Source of the DNA: Botryosphaeria dothidea
Taxonomy: Eukaryota > Ascomycota > Dothideomycetes > Botryosphaeriales > Botryosphaeriaceae
NCBI GenBank assembly: GCA_011503125.2
Contig: WWBZ02000001.1
Location: forward strand, 1,860,001 to 1,924,000
DNA length: 64,000 nt
Direction of reading: 5' to 3'
This document shows, in pieces, positions 10,399 to 21,765 of this stretch. Below the pieces are notes generated by a model. The model was not told where the DNA came from. It saw only the letters and a program-made list of their open reading frames with translations, and ran no database searches. The stretch's first letter is position 1, and the number at the start of each line of letters is the position of its first letter. A program made the translations under genes and the position numbers.

Positions 10399-12189
10399 TG
10401 TGCCGGATGATGTGGATCTTTTCTTTCTGGAGGATTGAGGGAGGGGGCAGCTTTGAATCAAATCAAATCACAAAGAAGAACGGCGGTTGGGCCGGGCTGA
10501 ATATATACCTGACGTCCAAAAATGCATCATGGGATTGTTGTGGCTTTGCAAAACGCCATCAGAGTGGATAAGTCGGCATCTCACGTGCCATGACGACAAA
10601 GGGGGCTGAGCTGATACAACGGCAAAATGGGCAGGATAGGATGGACATCCGCGTGGTACAAGGCGTGCGATGCGGGACCTAGAAAGCCGGGAACATATGT
10701 GGGAGGGTCTCAATGCGGGCTGATAATCGCGATTAGATCATCAGCCTATGGCAGGCATCTCCCGTGCCGATGTTGAGGGTCCTGCCCCGTGAATCTGGAC
10801 AATTACGGCGTCTGATTTGCAATGCGGGAGAGCGCGATTAAATCGGCCTTTTCTTTCCTGCAATTCGTTGAAGTGTCGTGGTGTTGCTGTTCTTGGCACG
10901 TTCGGCTATGATTGTGTGATCGCTCCTTGCAATGGCGTATTGCCTGCCTTCAACCCACTTTCGGGGCCTCGCGCTGTAGAACTGCCCGACAACTGGAACT
11001 ATTTTCACTCGTGATTATCTTCAGGACGAAGATCCGCAAAGCTATACAAGTAGCGGCATGGCCTCTTGGAACACTAATGCGTGACACTTCTCTGAGTCTC
11101 TACCTGGAAGTCGTGCAGGCGGTGCAAGGCTATATATTTAAGATAAACCTCCAGGACGCTGAATTAAGGTGCTTCAGGCCGCGCCTGCTATCGCCGACCT
11201 TAAAACCGAGCTTTGCGGGCGTCGGATGCTACACCATAGCCCTAAGTTGTTGCGCGAACAAGCTTCTTTCCGGAAGTAAATCATCCTTCAACTTCGGCGC
11301 TATTGGCTACAGCTCGATATTTACACTCTATGTTTTTGGAGATTAAAGTGCACCGCTGACCTGACTATCGTCCGCCTGCCGCTCCGCAGCACTGGATTCT
11401 ACTCATCCGGAGGCGGCATGGCACCATTCACGTCTTCAACTTGACCGCCCCGTGATCCTTTCCGCAGGTTCTTTCAGCAGCCCAGAGCTGTGCAGTCAGC
11501 GTACCAAAAAGTTGTCTCCTGCCTCCAAGTTCTGGACATCACATGCAGAGGCTAGGCAAAGGCGCTATGCATGTGCTCTTCAGCCTCATCAGACTTTCCA
11601 CATACAAATAGCCCACAACACCGCCAATTCCGAGCAACGCAACACACACTTCCTCAACTCACTTCCGCAACCTCTTCATATGACGACATGTAGAGATTAA
11701 CTCTATGAGTGCTATGAGGAGGTTGACTGTTGGTGCGTGCTCTGAAGAGCATGACTTCGGTTGCACTGTACCAATGAGCTACTGCACTTTGTCATTTGGA
11801 GGATGAGAATTGCCCTTGCCGTCAGTTCGTTCCTCGCGACTGTGTCAGCGTTAGCAGCATCATTGCGATCTGGTTGCTTGTATCATCATACGTCACTGGG
11901 AGCTGTTGTCTGGGTCGAATTGAGCGGAGGTTGTCACCGTTTACGAGCAATGGCGTTTGATAGTGTGAGCTCAGCGAAGAAGAACAGTATTTGACACAAA
12001 ACGCATTTGACAGTAGTGTGTCGCCAAGGTAACCAGATTTTCTGATGTTGACGAAGGCCCGACTCTTTGGGAAGCCAACACTTGACTTCGTGCGTTCAGA
12101 CTCTCCTCTGATTCATTCCATCTCAAAGTGCTCTCACTGAAACTTGCTCTTTACCAAAGCCTCACGATATTTTCAAAATTCCGCCCCGT
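10399..12189. other. Intergenic, about 1.8 kb
   Basis: Promoter side of the dioxygenase gene and 3' flank of the P450 gene. Frames at 10912-11346 and 11452-11700 lack family features and codon regularity. Nothing recognised. Confidence 0.6.
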
Positions 12190-13944
12190 TCAAATCTCCT
12201 TCTTCACCAACACCCTAACCCCTTTACTCCCAACAACCGGCGCCGGGTTGAACCAATCATGCGCACACCTAACATCCTTCTCCCCCGTCTTCCATAACTC
12301 CAACCCAAAACCCGGCCTCAACAACCCCGCCAGCCCCAAATACATTTCCGCATACGCCAGATTCATCCCCACGCACTGCCTCGTCCCCTTGCTGAATGGC
12401 ACCAAGAATCTCCTCATCACTGCCACTTCCTCCTTCCTCTTCATCATCTCCTCATCCGCCACATCACCATCACCATCACCGTCAACCTCCAACCAGCGCT
12501 CCGGCCTGAAAGCGGTCGGCTCCGGGAAGATCGACGGGTCCTCGTGCAGGAACATCTGCGTCATGCTGACCGGCGTGCCCGGCGGGATCGTCGCCACGCC
12601 TTCGTCCGCGCCGGGGACCTGCATCGCCGTGTCGGGCGAGATGCGCGGGAGCCGGTGGCTGACGCCGTAGCTGAGGCGCAGGCCCTCGGACAGGACGGCG
12701 GAGAGGTAGGGGAGCTGCTCGAGGTTGGTCCAGGTGGGCTGGCCGCCTCCTTGGTGCAGGGGCGCCAGTTCGGCGCGCAGGCGGCGGAGGGAGCGCGGGT
12801 GGGCGTGGAGGTGGTAGATGGTGGTTGCGAGAGTGTGGGCGGTGGTGACAGTGCCGGCGCCGAGGAGAGTGAATGCTTCTTCGGTGAGACGGGGCGTGGT
12901 GAGCTCAGGGGCCGGAAGGTTGTTTTTGGTGGTGAGGAGGTCGTGGAGGATGGTCGGAGGCGTGGAGTCCTTGCTTGGCTTCCTCGGATTGGCGGTTGAG
13001 CTGTCAGACTTGATGTCCTCGATCTGCGCGGTGATACCGTTTTGGACATCGAACAGCTCTTTGGTCAAGGGATGGATGATGGAGACTAATTTTTGCGGGA
13101 TGCGGGTCAAGATAGAATATAGCCAGCCGAACTGCTTCATCAGATGGGTTCCTCTGCTCAGATCCTGCAGGAGTATCAAGTCAGTACGTGCTTTTGATTT
13201 CGAAAGGGGTGACCACGGCACGGCTCACGAGCATCAACTTATGCCATCCCGGATTGAAATCCTTCGCATCTAAAAACCCATAGCTCCTTCCAAATGCAAA
13301 GTCACCGATCACATCCGCACTGAGCGCTGTGAAAGCATCTGTCACATTCACCGGCTCGTCAGTATCGGCGAACCCTTCCAAGCGCGCCCTCAGCTTATCA
13401 ATGTTAGCTCGGATTACAGGCTCCAGCCTTGTGACACTGCGCCGGGAGAAGAAAGGGTTCAATGCGGCACGGCGGACGCGGTGCAATTCATGCGAAGTGG
13501 TACCAACGGCAGCCTTCGTGGTGCCAAACATTTTGGCTGACCATTCCCACTTCTCAGTGCGCCTCCCGCTTGCTGCAGAGGCGTACAGAGTATCGTAAAA
13601 ATCCGGGGAATTTACGTGAAGCTCGTACGGATTAATTCGAACCACAGGGCCTTCCGATAGCATATCAGCCAGGCAAAGAACAGACAACAATGCGAGGACA
13701 ATGGCAGCCGGGAAGTATCACCATATTTCTTATGCATCTTGGCGATGCGCCATGTATACCTCCCAGAGCGCACGACATCATAGTAGAACTCATACCAGAA
13801 TGTCAGCGCTGCGAGGCGCGGGCCAGGGAAGTGTGCAATGGGGCTGAGAAAGAGACGGTGCACGGCGCCGTAGACGCAGTATACGATAAGGAGCACGCCG
13901 GCTACGACTAGAGAAGGATGGGCGGAGATACCGGGAAGGTCCAT
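12190..13944 (-). CDS. Cytochrome P450 monooxygenase (trichodiene-oxygenase-like group)
   Basis: Microsomal heme-thiolate monooxygenase of 539 residues in three exons: 13722-13944, 13229-13650 and 12190-13164. A single N-terminal membrane anchor (about residues 8-30) is followed by the hinge HFPGPRLAA. TSHELHRVRRAALNPFFS is the C-helix, LSEGLRL holds ExxR, FRPERWLE is the PERF-type motif, and PFSKGTRQCVG is the heme loop with the proximal Cys near residue 479. The I-helix reads LLGAGTVTTAH, so the usual acid before the conserved Thr is Val (residue about 321). Overall wording (GRRTEKWEWSAKMFG, FFSRRSVTRLEP) is that of a large fungal group annotated as trichodiene-oxygenase-like; this does not imply a trichothecene product. 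No terpene synthase or other backbone enzyme is nearby. Start chosen at MDLPGISAH; the frame opens 17 codons earlier. Confidence 0.92.
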
Positions 13945-14758
13945 TGTTGCTTTTACCTTGCCATTGTGTTGATGACCAAACCAATTGAAACGCAAACTGA
14001 GCCTGGAGAAGGAAAAGACGAGCGTGGAGAGAATTTGATGGGTGGAGTGAGAATGGAAGGAATCCGCACGTGAAAGTGGTTGACATCGTCATGAGAAACG
14101 AGAGCCCGGAAGCTCGGCTGCTCGTTCCCAACAACAACGGGCGTCGGCACGGCTGAAAATACATCTCAGGGTCCAGTCACTCCTGTCGAGCGCCTCAGCC
14201 CTGTGGAGTCGCCTGAATAGTTCGAGTGCCATCGTTGCTTCGCTACGAGGAGTTCTGATGCAGATTCGTGGGTCGCGCATGGTGACGTCTGCTGAACTTG
14301 CGCAGCATCGCCGCATTTTGACCTGCGATTGAGTCAGTCACGTGATTGACCGGCACTGAGCATTACGACAGTGCATTCCTCGAGGCCCAGGAAGGCCAAG
14401 CATGTCTTAAGACCAGTAGTCCCTGCATGATCCGAGTGTGGCGTGTAAATCATGAAATGATGGAATTCTACTCTTGGCAAATTACAATGTAGTTAATGCG
14501 ACGAAAGTCTTCTTGGTCGTGGGCCGCGTCATAAGTAGAACAGGCCCTGGTATCTTCAGTCTCAATCCCTCCTTCTGCATCCTCGAGTTCCTGTAGGGGC
14601 CCATCTAATGTTCCTGCCCATTACAATTTTGAGAATCTCCCGTGGAAAAAGAGAACGCCTCCGCTATGCAATTGGCGTGGTATAAGAGCCGCACCATCTA
14701 AGCCGGTAAAACGCCAAGCGAGTGTAAAAGTATTAAAAAAACGTATAGACAGAAGAAA
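13945..14758. other. Intergenic
   Basis: Promoter side of the P450 gene and 3' flank of the CAP59-like gene. No recognised feature. Confidence 0.65.
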
Positions 14759-16477
14759 TCAAATGATCTCCGGAGGAGTAGGAAGCTTCATCCACTTGGG
14801 CTCACCCTCTTTTTCACCAAGAACAAGCAATTTTCTGCTTCCACAGAAAAAGCCCGGCGGTGCAATGGCCTTAACTTCCTTCCACTGCCCGGTCATATCT
14901 TTACCCTCTTCGAACGGCTTGTTGTACTCCCAAATCTTCTCCGTGACTTCCTGTCCAGGCTCCTGCAAGCGACGAGGGTTAAGGCCTGGGAGACCGACAA
15001 ACCAGTTCAGGATGTCGTGGATCGAGGAGTAGAGCCGCTCGGGTCGGCGAGTCAGCCACAGCCACGAAAGAGTTCGCTCGTCGTACGCAGTGCGGACGTA
15101 AGGATTCATATAGATCCCGCTGGGAGCATGCGGGTCCTTGGGATCACGGGGTTTCTGAATATCCGCGTTGACGAGGCAGCATTCCGATGCGTCCCAGTAC
15201 GTGCGATCTTCGAAACGGAAGCGGATAGCGGAGCTGTTCGCCGGGATCTGTGGGTCCTCCCGGCCAGCAGCCGTAGCAACTCCCCAGGCCGTGCCCTCGG
15301 AAGGATCGGTCGAGGCAAGCCCCTCAGTGGACTGGAACCATTTGGCCTCATAACTGACCATACCTCCCCAGCAGCTGCGTACACGCACGGCGTCCTTCTG
15401 ATCGACAACGTCCTGCCGGGTATCTCCATATCCAGCGTTGGGGAACCAGGGGAAAAAGGGCAAGCCCATGCTGTGACCTTCCAAATCCCTCGATGCAAAA
15501 GTATCGTAAAACTTGAAAGGATTGATGAAATCGACAGCACAAGCGGCGCGGTAATTAGTGCGTCCGTTCCGATCGACATTGGTGGAAAAGAGAAGCTGTG
15601 CAGCGTCCACGGGGTCAAAGTAAACATCATTAAGGAAGAGCACCTTATCGAAGGTGATTTCAGCGTCTTCCAAGGGGCGTAGAGCGCGGTTTCGGACTTC
15701 CGCAAGGTATGCAATGCGCTTGATGCGTTTCTCGCCGTTGGGCAGGGTGACTCGGCGGACTTCATCCAAGGGAAGATGCTCAGCAACAATAGACGAATTA
15801 CCTTCTGAAGTTAGCTAAAATTTGTGGACACCGCGAAATGATCCAAGACACTCACAGGTTACTCTCTCCTGGAACTGGTCCAGCGCGTCCTTGGCCATCG
15901 GGTCGGGGTCGTTCTCGTAGATGCTAAGAAAGACGTTGTCCGGGCCGAGCAGATCCACCAGGTCCAACACAGCCTTGCCCCACGCCCCACCGACCAACAG
16001 CCCTTCGTCGTCATAGATGCTGGACGCGATGAAGACCTTCTCGTTATTGACATTCCCACGGCCCGAAGCCAGAGACTGTGTGGCCCGTTCTCGTAGCTCA
16101 TCGTAGTGCGCCGGCGCGTGCGTGTAGGATGGCCTCAAAACCATGGTGGTGACAACAAGAAAACACAGAATGTAAGGGAGCAAGACTAGAGACCAGAAAA
16201 TGCATCGCAGGATTGTCCGCCGCGGTCTACGCGGCTTTGCCATGCTGCCGTAGCGATAGACATCGCTAAGATGGCTGCCTCTGATGGCAGCGGGCATGTA
16301 CTGTAGGGGCACCCATCGCGCCGTCCGCTCCGAAATATCGGAGAAGTCCTCAGACTTGGGGGTGTCGCAGTAGGCATCGGGGAAGGAGCGTTCGGAGTCG
16401 TCAGAGTCGGAGGAGGATGGGCGGATGGGCTCGTAGCGCGGCGCACGAGGACGCGAAAGCGAGAGGTTGAAAGGCAT
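14759..16477 (-). CDS. CAP59-type glycosyltransferase (alpha-1,3-mannosyltransferase CMT1-like)
   Basis: Type II membrane glycosyltransferase of the cryptococcal capsule-associated family (CAP59/CMT1), which in Cryptococcus includes alpha-1,3-mannosyltransferase; moulds use relatives for cell-surface glycans. Exons 15856-16477 and 14759-15801 give 554 residues. An acidic Ser/Asp cytosolic head (1-88) precedes one membrane helix at about 89-113, then a lumenal domain. Conserved pieces are EKVFIASSIYDDEG, NVFLSIYENDP, CNSSIVAEHL, RIAYLAEVRNRALRPL, KVLFLNDVYFDPVDAAQLL (the DxxF/DxxD-like metal region), ACAVDFINPFKFYDTFASRD, RVRSCWGGMVSYEA and ECCLVNADI. The junction VTC-NSS requires an AAG acceptor at 15802; the nearer CAG would create a stop. 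Acceptor substrate in this organism is not known. Confidence 0.9.
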
Positions 16478-18742
16478 GTTAGGTTTGGCGTCGGAGCATC
16501 CGCGCGGCAAGGTCGTACAAGATCGAGACCGGTGTACGTGGGATTAGGCGCTGGCCGGACGGGATAGGCAGGTAAATGAGCGACAGCAACAATGGTGATG
16601 GAGGAGAGAGGGCAATAAGAGGGAGAGACAGGATGGCTGGGGGCCTAGGGAAACTTGGCGAGAGAGCGACAAGGCTGTGGCACTGCTTGGTCGTTGGTGG
16701 GTGGAGGGATGCGCAGATGATGAGGCAGTGCGCGGCGTGCGCGTAACTATGCGGAGATTGGACTGAGGCAGCGCCCAGCGCAAGCCCCCTGTGAGAGCAA
16801 CTACGCACAGCATTGGCTGAAGTGGTCGACGGCTGCGCGAAATTCGCCGGCCGCGAGTCGCGATGGGAGGCGGCAGCACGGGGCGCGTCTCAACTGGACC
16901 TGCTAGTCCTGTAAGATTGCGACGGCCGTTTGTCGTGACGGATCGAGCCTTGGATGCGAGTTTCAAGGGTCTTTGCGCCCGGTAGGGGGACGCACTGTGC
17001 AGGCCTCACCGCGGGACACAAAAACGGCCCCAGCCCACTCTCGCGCCCCGCAGCCTCCAGCCGCCCCATCAGCCTGCTACCTACCAAGTGCCGACCGCGA
17101 CTGATCGGCCACCACCATCGTCCAACGGCGCCGCCGCACAAGAACCGGGGCGCTGTCACCTGCGTATGACCCTGCGCCCGTTGCGTGGCCGTTCCGGGGC
17201 TGAGTAGACCAGCACGCCTCGCGCTACTGTTGCCCTATCAGACTGCGCTCGGGCGCGGCGTGGGCCGACCGCCTTACCGCAACATTACCGCACCACCTAC
17301 AGCCTGTACGAAAAAGGGCTGGTGCGTGGGCCGGCTCAACGACATGCAAGGAGACGGCGCGGTATTTTGCTTCTGTTTGCGTGCTGAGTCGTATTCGTTC
17401 CTTGTTGACCTGATCTTTGCACAACTAAGCACAACAACCGCGGGCCCGGCCGTTTCGTAGCTTGTCCAGGCGTCCTGACTAGTTCGGCGAATACGCATAC
17501 GCCCCACGGGAGCAACGACGTATCGATAACATCACAACGGAAAGCCAGGCAAGGAGAATGCTTAAAAGCCCCTGGAGCCACCTGGTTCCACCTGCGAGGT
17601 GGATCATGCTGATGCGCGCGCGAGCACAAGCTACTAATTGAACTGTCCTCGTCAGCTACTAAATACCTTCTTAAGCGAGCTTACTACAGCATTGCAATGG
17701 GCCGATGCTGCTGAAGATCCAACCGTTGCAAGCATTTGCTTCCTGCAGTCTACCAGGTAAAGAGGAGAGATTATTGTGCCGATGAAGTAAGCACCGAGAC
17801 CATTTGAGGATCCAGCCATGCCCCTCTCAATGTGATTTCGCTTCTGTCGTCCCTCTTGGTATGAACGTTCGAACGAAAGCTTCGACGCCTCTTATGTATG
17901 ATGCTTTCAAACTGCCTATATCTTTTGTAATAGCCTATATTCCCTTCCAGCATGACTTGTCTCGGAGTAGGCAGCTCGAAGAACAGTGGGCCTTGCGACT
18001 ATGTCAACATTGTTCCTTTGTCTCATATCTATCCGACATGGAAATCACGGTCATGACCGTCATTCACGTGGGATAGCATGGTAGGTTGGACAAGAGCAAC
18101 GTCCTGCTGGGAAGCACCGGGCCGTGGCCTCTGAGAAACTTCAAGCGAAGGACCTCTGGCTGGCCAAATGATCTCACGGTGGGTGTGAGAAGTTGACCTC
18201 AAGCGAAGAGACGCTCAAAGATTTCCAATCCTGCGACGAGCACATCTACTCCGTAGTCTTGGGCCACGGACCCAGCTATGATTTGGGTGCATGATTTGAT
18301 ATCGACGGCTGTTTGGGCGGAATGATTTAGAGCCGGTGCGATATCTGTAAAGGTTTGCAGGCTTGGTGCAGATGTTTGCATGCGATGCGATGCGATGCAT
18401 GGAAAAAGCGGTTTCCTGCTTTGCATGCCTTACTCGCACGCGCAGTAGAGGTCGCGATGGGCCAGCGGCTCTCGCAGGTACATTGACTCGTTTGCGCCTG
18501 CCTTGCGGTGCTCTCGCCGTCCAAATTGGGCAGGCACGCGTAGTGTAGTCGCCGCCGCCGCCGCAAAAAACCCGCCGCCTCTTTCTGTTCTTGCCCTTTC
18601 CTCCTCTTCCACCCTTCCTCCCTCCCCTACTGCAGACAGCTTCTCGTGAGTTTTCCCTCTCCAATGACATCCTGAGCGTGGTGTCTGATCCACACATCTA
18701 CTTTCAGCTCTTCGTCGCCGCTGTGGGATCAACTTGCCCGTC
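16478..18742. promoter_or_regulatory. Divergent intergenic region, about 2.3 kb
   Basis: Separates the starts of the CAP59-like gene (-) and the RRM-like coiled-coil gene (+), so it must hold both promoters. A short (TGCGA)3 run lies at 18381-18395 and a pyrimidine-rich tract at 18577-18630, about 110 bases before the plus-strand ATG. Such CT tracts are common before transcription starts of highly used fungal genes. No coding frame here is convincing. Confidence 0.55.
18577..18630 (+). promoter_or_regulatory. Pyrimidine-rich promoter tract
   Basis: Nearly uninterrupted C/T run on the plus strand shortly upstream of the ATG at 18743, preceded by a GCC run and A6. Position and composition fit a core-promoter CT box; direct evidence is composition only. 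Confidence 0.4.
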
Positions 18743-21411
18743 ATGGATGGTCAGACGCGCGATGGAAAGGCTGCGGCTAACACGCCTGAAGGTGAAAATC
18801 TCTCCAGCTATCTGCACCGCATCAAATTCAGCCTCGATTCTGTCGAGCGCTCCCCCCACAAGCCGTTTTCGGCATCACTTACCGGTGCTCCGACAGACCG
18901 CCTCACCCTCGGTTCCTTCAAGCCATTCTCTCTACCACCGCTGCAAGACAAGACAAACCTATCCCAGCCCACGAAAGTGTTGAGTGATTCACCGAAAAGC
19001 TCTGTCAACGTCCCCGGGAGGACTTCTTCCAGAACTAACGGACACCGCGACGCATCAGGCTCAGCAGCATCACTTCCCATCGGTTCAGGTAAGAGGCATA
19101 CCGCTTCCTTTTATTTCAGCACGAGCGGCGGAAGAACCCGCCGATAAAAGATATTTCGGACGTGGAGTTTCCGAAAGCCTAAGCCGCCGTTGCATAAGTC
19201 AAGATATTTTTCCATCAAGAGCTAGTCAGATTGACAAGTCTCGCAGATTCTACACGCGATATCCGTCCCCAGGCGAATTCTCTCAGAGTCGGCAAGGGTC
19301 AACAGGCAGACTCAATCAGTAACCCGCCTTCTTCATCTAGTACCAGCACCAACAGCACTGGAAAGCTCCACGAGCTTCCAGTTTATGCACTTCCCCAGAC
19401 GTTGCGAGCAAGTTCGATAGGCGCAACAATGGCCCCAGGAATACCCAACGACAACAGCGGCCTGGGCTGGAGCAAGTATGCTCCACCTGGCCAAGATCAA
19501 CAGAATAGCAATGCGAAGCCAGACTTGAACCAGCGCACTGCTGAAACCATCGCCCGTCAGGCTGATATTGATGCCCGCCTATCCAAGCTGCGCTCTCGCC
19601 GCGATCCTACTACCGAGAAGCGTGACGAGGAGCACCGTCAACACCTCATGGCGGCTCAAAAGGCTGCCGCTGAGGAGCATGCGCGCTTGAAGGCCAAGAA
19701 GAAGGCTGAAGAGGAAGCCGCATACCTCGAGGCTGAGCGCCGTGAGGTTGAGAAGAAGGATCTCGAGCGCATTGAACGTGAGAGGCAGGAAGCCGAACGC
19801 CTCAGGCGTGAAGAGGAGGAGGCCGAACGTCTGAAGCGCGAGCAAGAGGAAGCTGAGCGTCTTAAGCGCGAACAGGAGGAGGCTGAGCGCATCAGGCGTG
19901 AGCAGGAAGAGGCCGAGCGCATCAAGCGTGAGCAAGAAGAGGCTAAGCGTCTCGAGGCTGAGCGCATTGAGGCTGACCGTATCAAGAAGGAGAAAGAAGA
20001 CGCTGCAGAGGCCGCCCTTCGCGCCATGCTGCTCGAAAAAGTTGACCAGATGGAGGAGGATGGATTGACAAAGACGCAGGCTCGGCAATTGGACCTTCAG
20101 AAGAATATTGAAGAGGCCACTATCCGCCACCAGGATGTTCTCGTCAAGATCAACGGCAAAGAGTCCCAGCTAAACGAGGCTCAGGAGACCTTAGAACGCA
20201 TCCAGAAGGAGTACCAGGAACTCAAGGACACGGAATCCACTATCAATGCCCAAATCGATGCTGGAAACAAGAAGTGTTTCGAGCTTCAGAATGAGAGCGA
20301 GATGGTGATGGAGCGTGCTGCCAATATGCGCAAGAAGGTCGAAGACAAGTCCATTCGGTCGATTGACATGCTGGATGCCCTTCATGCACCGGACTCCGAT
20401 GACCAGGCCCACCAGCATGCTGAAGATGTCCCTCAGTATGGCAAGACAGTGTTCGGTAACAATTCGCCCGCGAAGTCCACAGAAGTTTCTATGGAGGGCA
20501 CTGAAGTGCTTTCCGAGGCCGCCGCAGATTTAAAATCCACTGAGGTCAATCTGGGCGATAATGGTGATGACGAGGACTCCATTCAGGCCAAACAGATGGA
20601 TTCAAAGCCTGCAGCTACCAAGGAGAACGGAGTGGAGAACTTTGGCACGAAGAAAGCTCCAGCTCATCGCAAGGAGGCCAGTGATGTGAAGAACCTTGAG
20701 AACCAGCTTAAGTTTGAGGAGTGGCCCATTCAAGAGGCTAGGCCCTTTGGTGGTAAGTTGAGCTCACGGCAATTCGCTTTGATTCCCACTGACATATTTA
20801 CAGGCGCCCAGAAGCGTTTGGTTAAAGTGACCAACCTTCCCATCACGTCCACCGTCGCTAGCATTCAGGCGCTCATTTGGGGCGGACGCATCGAGAAGAT
20901 CGATTACAGCCCTGGCAATTCCTTTGCATGGGTCCTATTCATGCGCGGCGAGGACTGCGAGAAGTACTTTACTGCCACTGCCAACGGTATCAACTATCCC
21001 GATGACCCGAACCGTGTCGTCTGGGTTGAAATGGGTGATCCTGTCACTGTCAACGAGAAGCTCCGCGGTTTCTATGATGCAGGCCACACCCGCTGCGTTC
21101 GTGCTGTTGGTGCAGACGAGGACTGGGGCCAAATGGCACTTACCAAGCTTGCCTCGGCGAAGAATCGCAAGCTCGAACGGATCGTCAACGGTGCCAACCC
21201 CAAGGGCGTAAGTTCCCCTGATGTGTAGTTATTTTGCTTTAGCTGATAGAAGTTTTAGCTTCGTGTGGTTGAATTCCGCTTTACCAATATCACCGATGCT
21301 GCCTACTTCAAGGCCGAACTCCAGAACGATATCGACTGGGAGCACTGCAACATCTACTTTGGCACTGACCCGTGCGAGACCCACAACGACGTCCACTTGG
21401 GTCTCAACTGA
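18743..21411 (+). CDS. Long charged-helix protein with C-terminal RRM-like domain
   Basis: Not a family I can name. Proposed exons 18743-19088, 19247-20752, 20804-21207 and 21259-21411 give 802 residues. The N-terminal third is Ser/Pro/Thr-rich and disordered. Residues from about 225 to 430 form a very long E/K/R/A-rich helix, including six 10-residue repeats of the EEAERLKREQ type, a composition expected for a single alpha-helix or coiled coil. A second heptad-like helix follows (QLNEAQETLERIQKEYQEL). An acidic linker then leads to a C-terminal region starting QKRLVKVTNLPITSTVASI and including GRIEKIDYSPGNSFAWVLF, which has the beta-alpha-beta spacing of an RRM; RVVEFRFTNITDAAYF begins the last exon. 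The first intron has two usable acceptors (exon from 19226 or 19247). The 51-nt intron at 20753-20803 has no stop and keeps frame if retained. Confidence 0.8.
19786..19965 (+). repeat. Six 30-bp coding tandem repeats (10-residue EEAERLKREQ units)
   Basis: Six consecutive 30-base units, each coding E/Q-E-A-E-R-(L/I)-(K/R)-R-E-(E/Q), with mostly synonymous differences (GCC/GCT, CGC/CGT, GAG/GAA). The last unit decays to EEAKRLEAER. It forms the core of the charged helix of the surrounding gene. Confidence 0.85.
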
Positions 21412-21765
21412 TCCATCACCCGGCTACGCTTTCTGCAGCTGGATGACATGATTACTTCTCATCGTTGCCGCAGAGTGTCTATTTCGGCAACTGCACACCA
21501 AGAGCACATGCTATGGATTCTTCTGATCGTGTTAGTAGCATAGGGCGGAGATTTCTATAGTTTGGGGGTCAGAAAAGATCGGTCGGGAAGAATTGCTTAA
21601 TTTCCAGCGAGAATTGCCTCAACATCACTTCTCTTCTTTCACAGATAGGACGATAGCGAGCTACCTCAGATGCAGGAATTACAAGGTTCAGATGTGCTTT
21701 CTCATGTACGTGAAGTGACATTACATTAAATCTGTCAGTGTCTGTATCGTCCAACTGCAAGCCTA
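21412..21765. other. Short convergent intergenic region
   Basis: Holds the 3' flanks of the RRM-like gene (+) and the SLC35F gene (-), 354 bases. No feature seen. Confidence 0.7.

Noticed and set aside
13625..13655. GGTTCGAATTAATCC on the minus strand resembling a tRNA B box
   Set aside because: It is inside the P450 coding exon (PVVRINPY) and has no A box.
2146..13944. Secondary-metabolite biosynthetic cluster
   Set aside because: No polyketide synthase, NRPS, terpene synthase, transporter or pathway transcription factor is present; P450 and dioxygenase alone do not make one.
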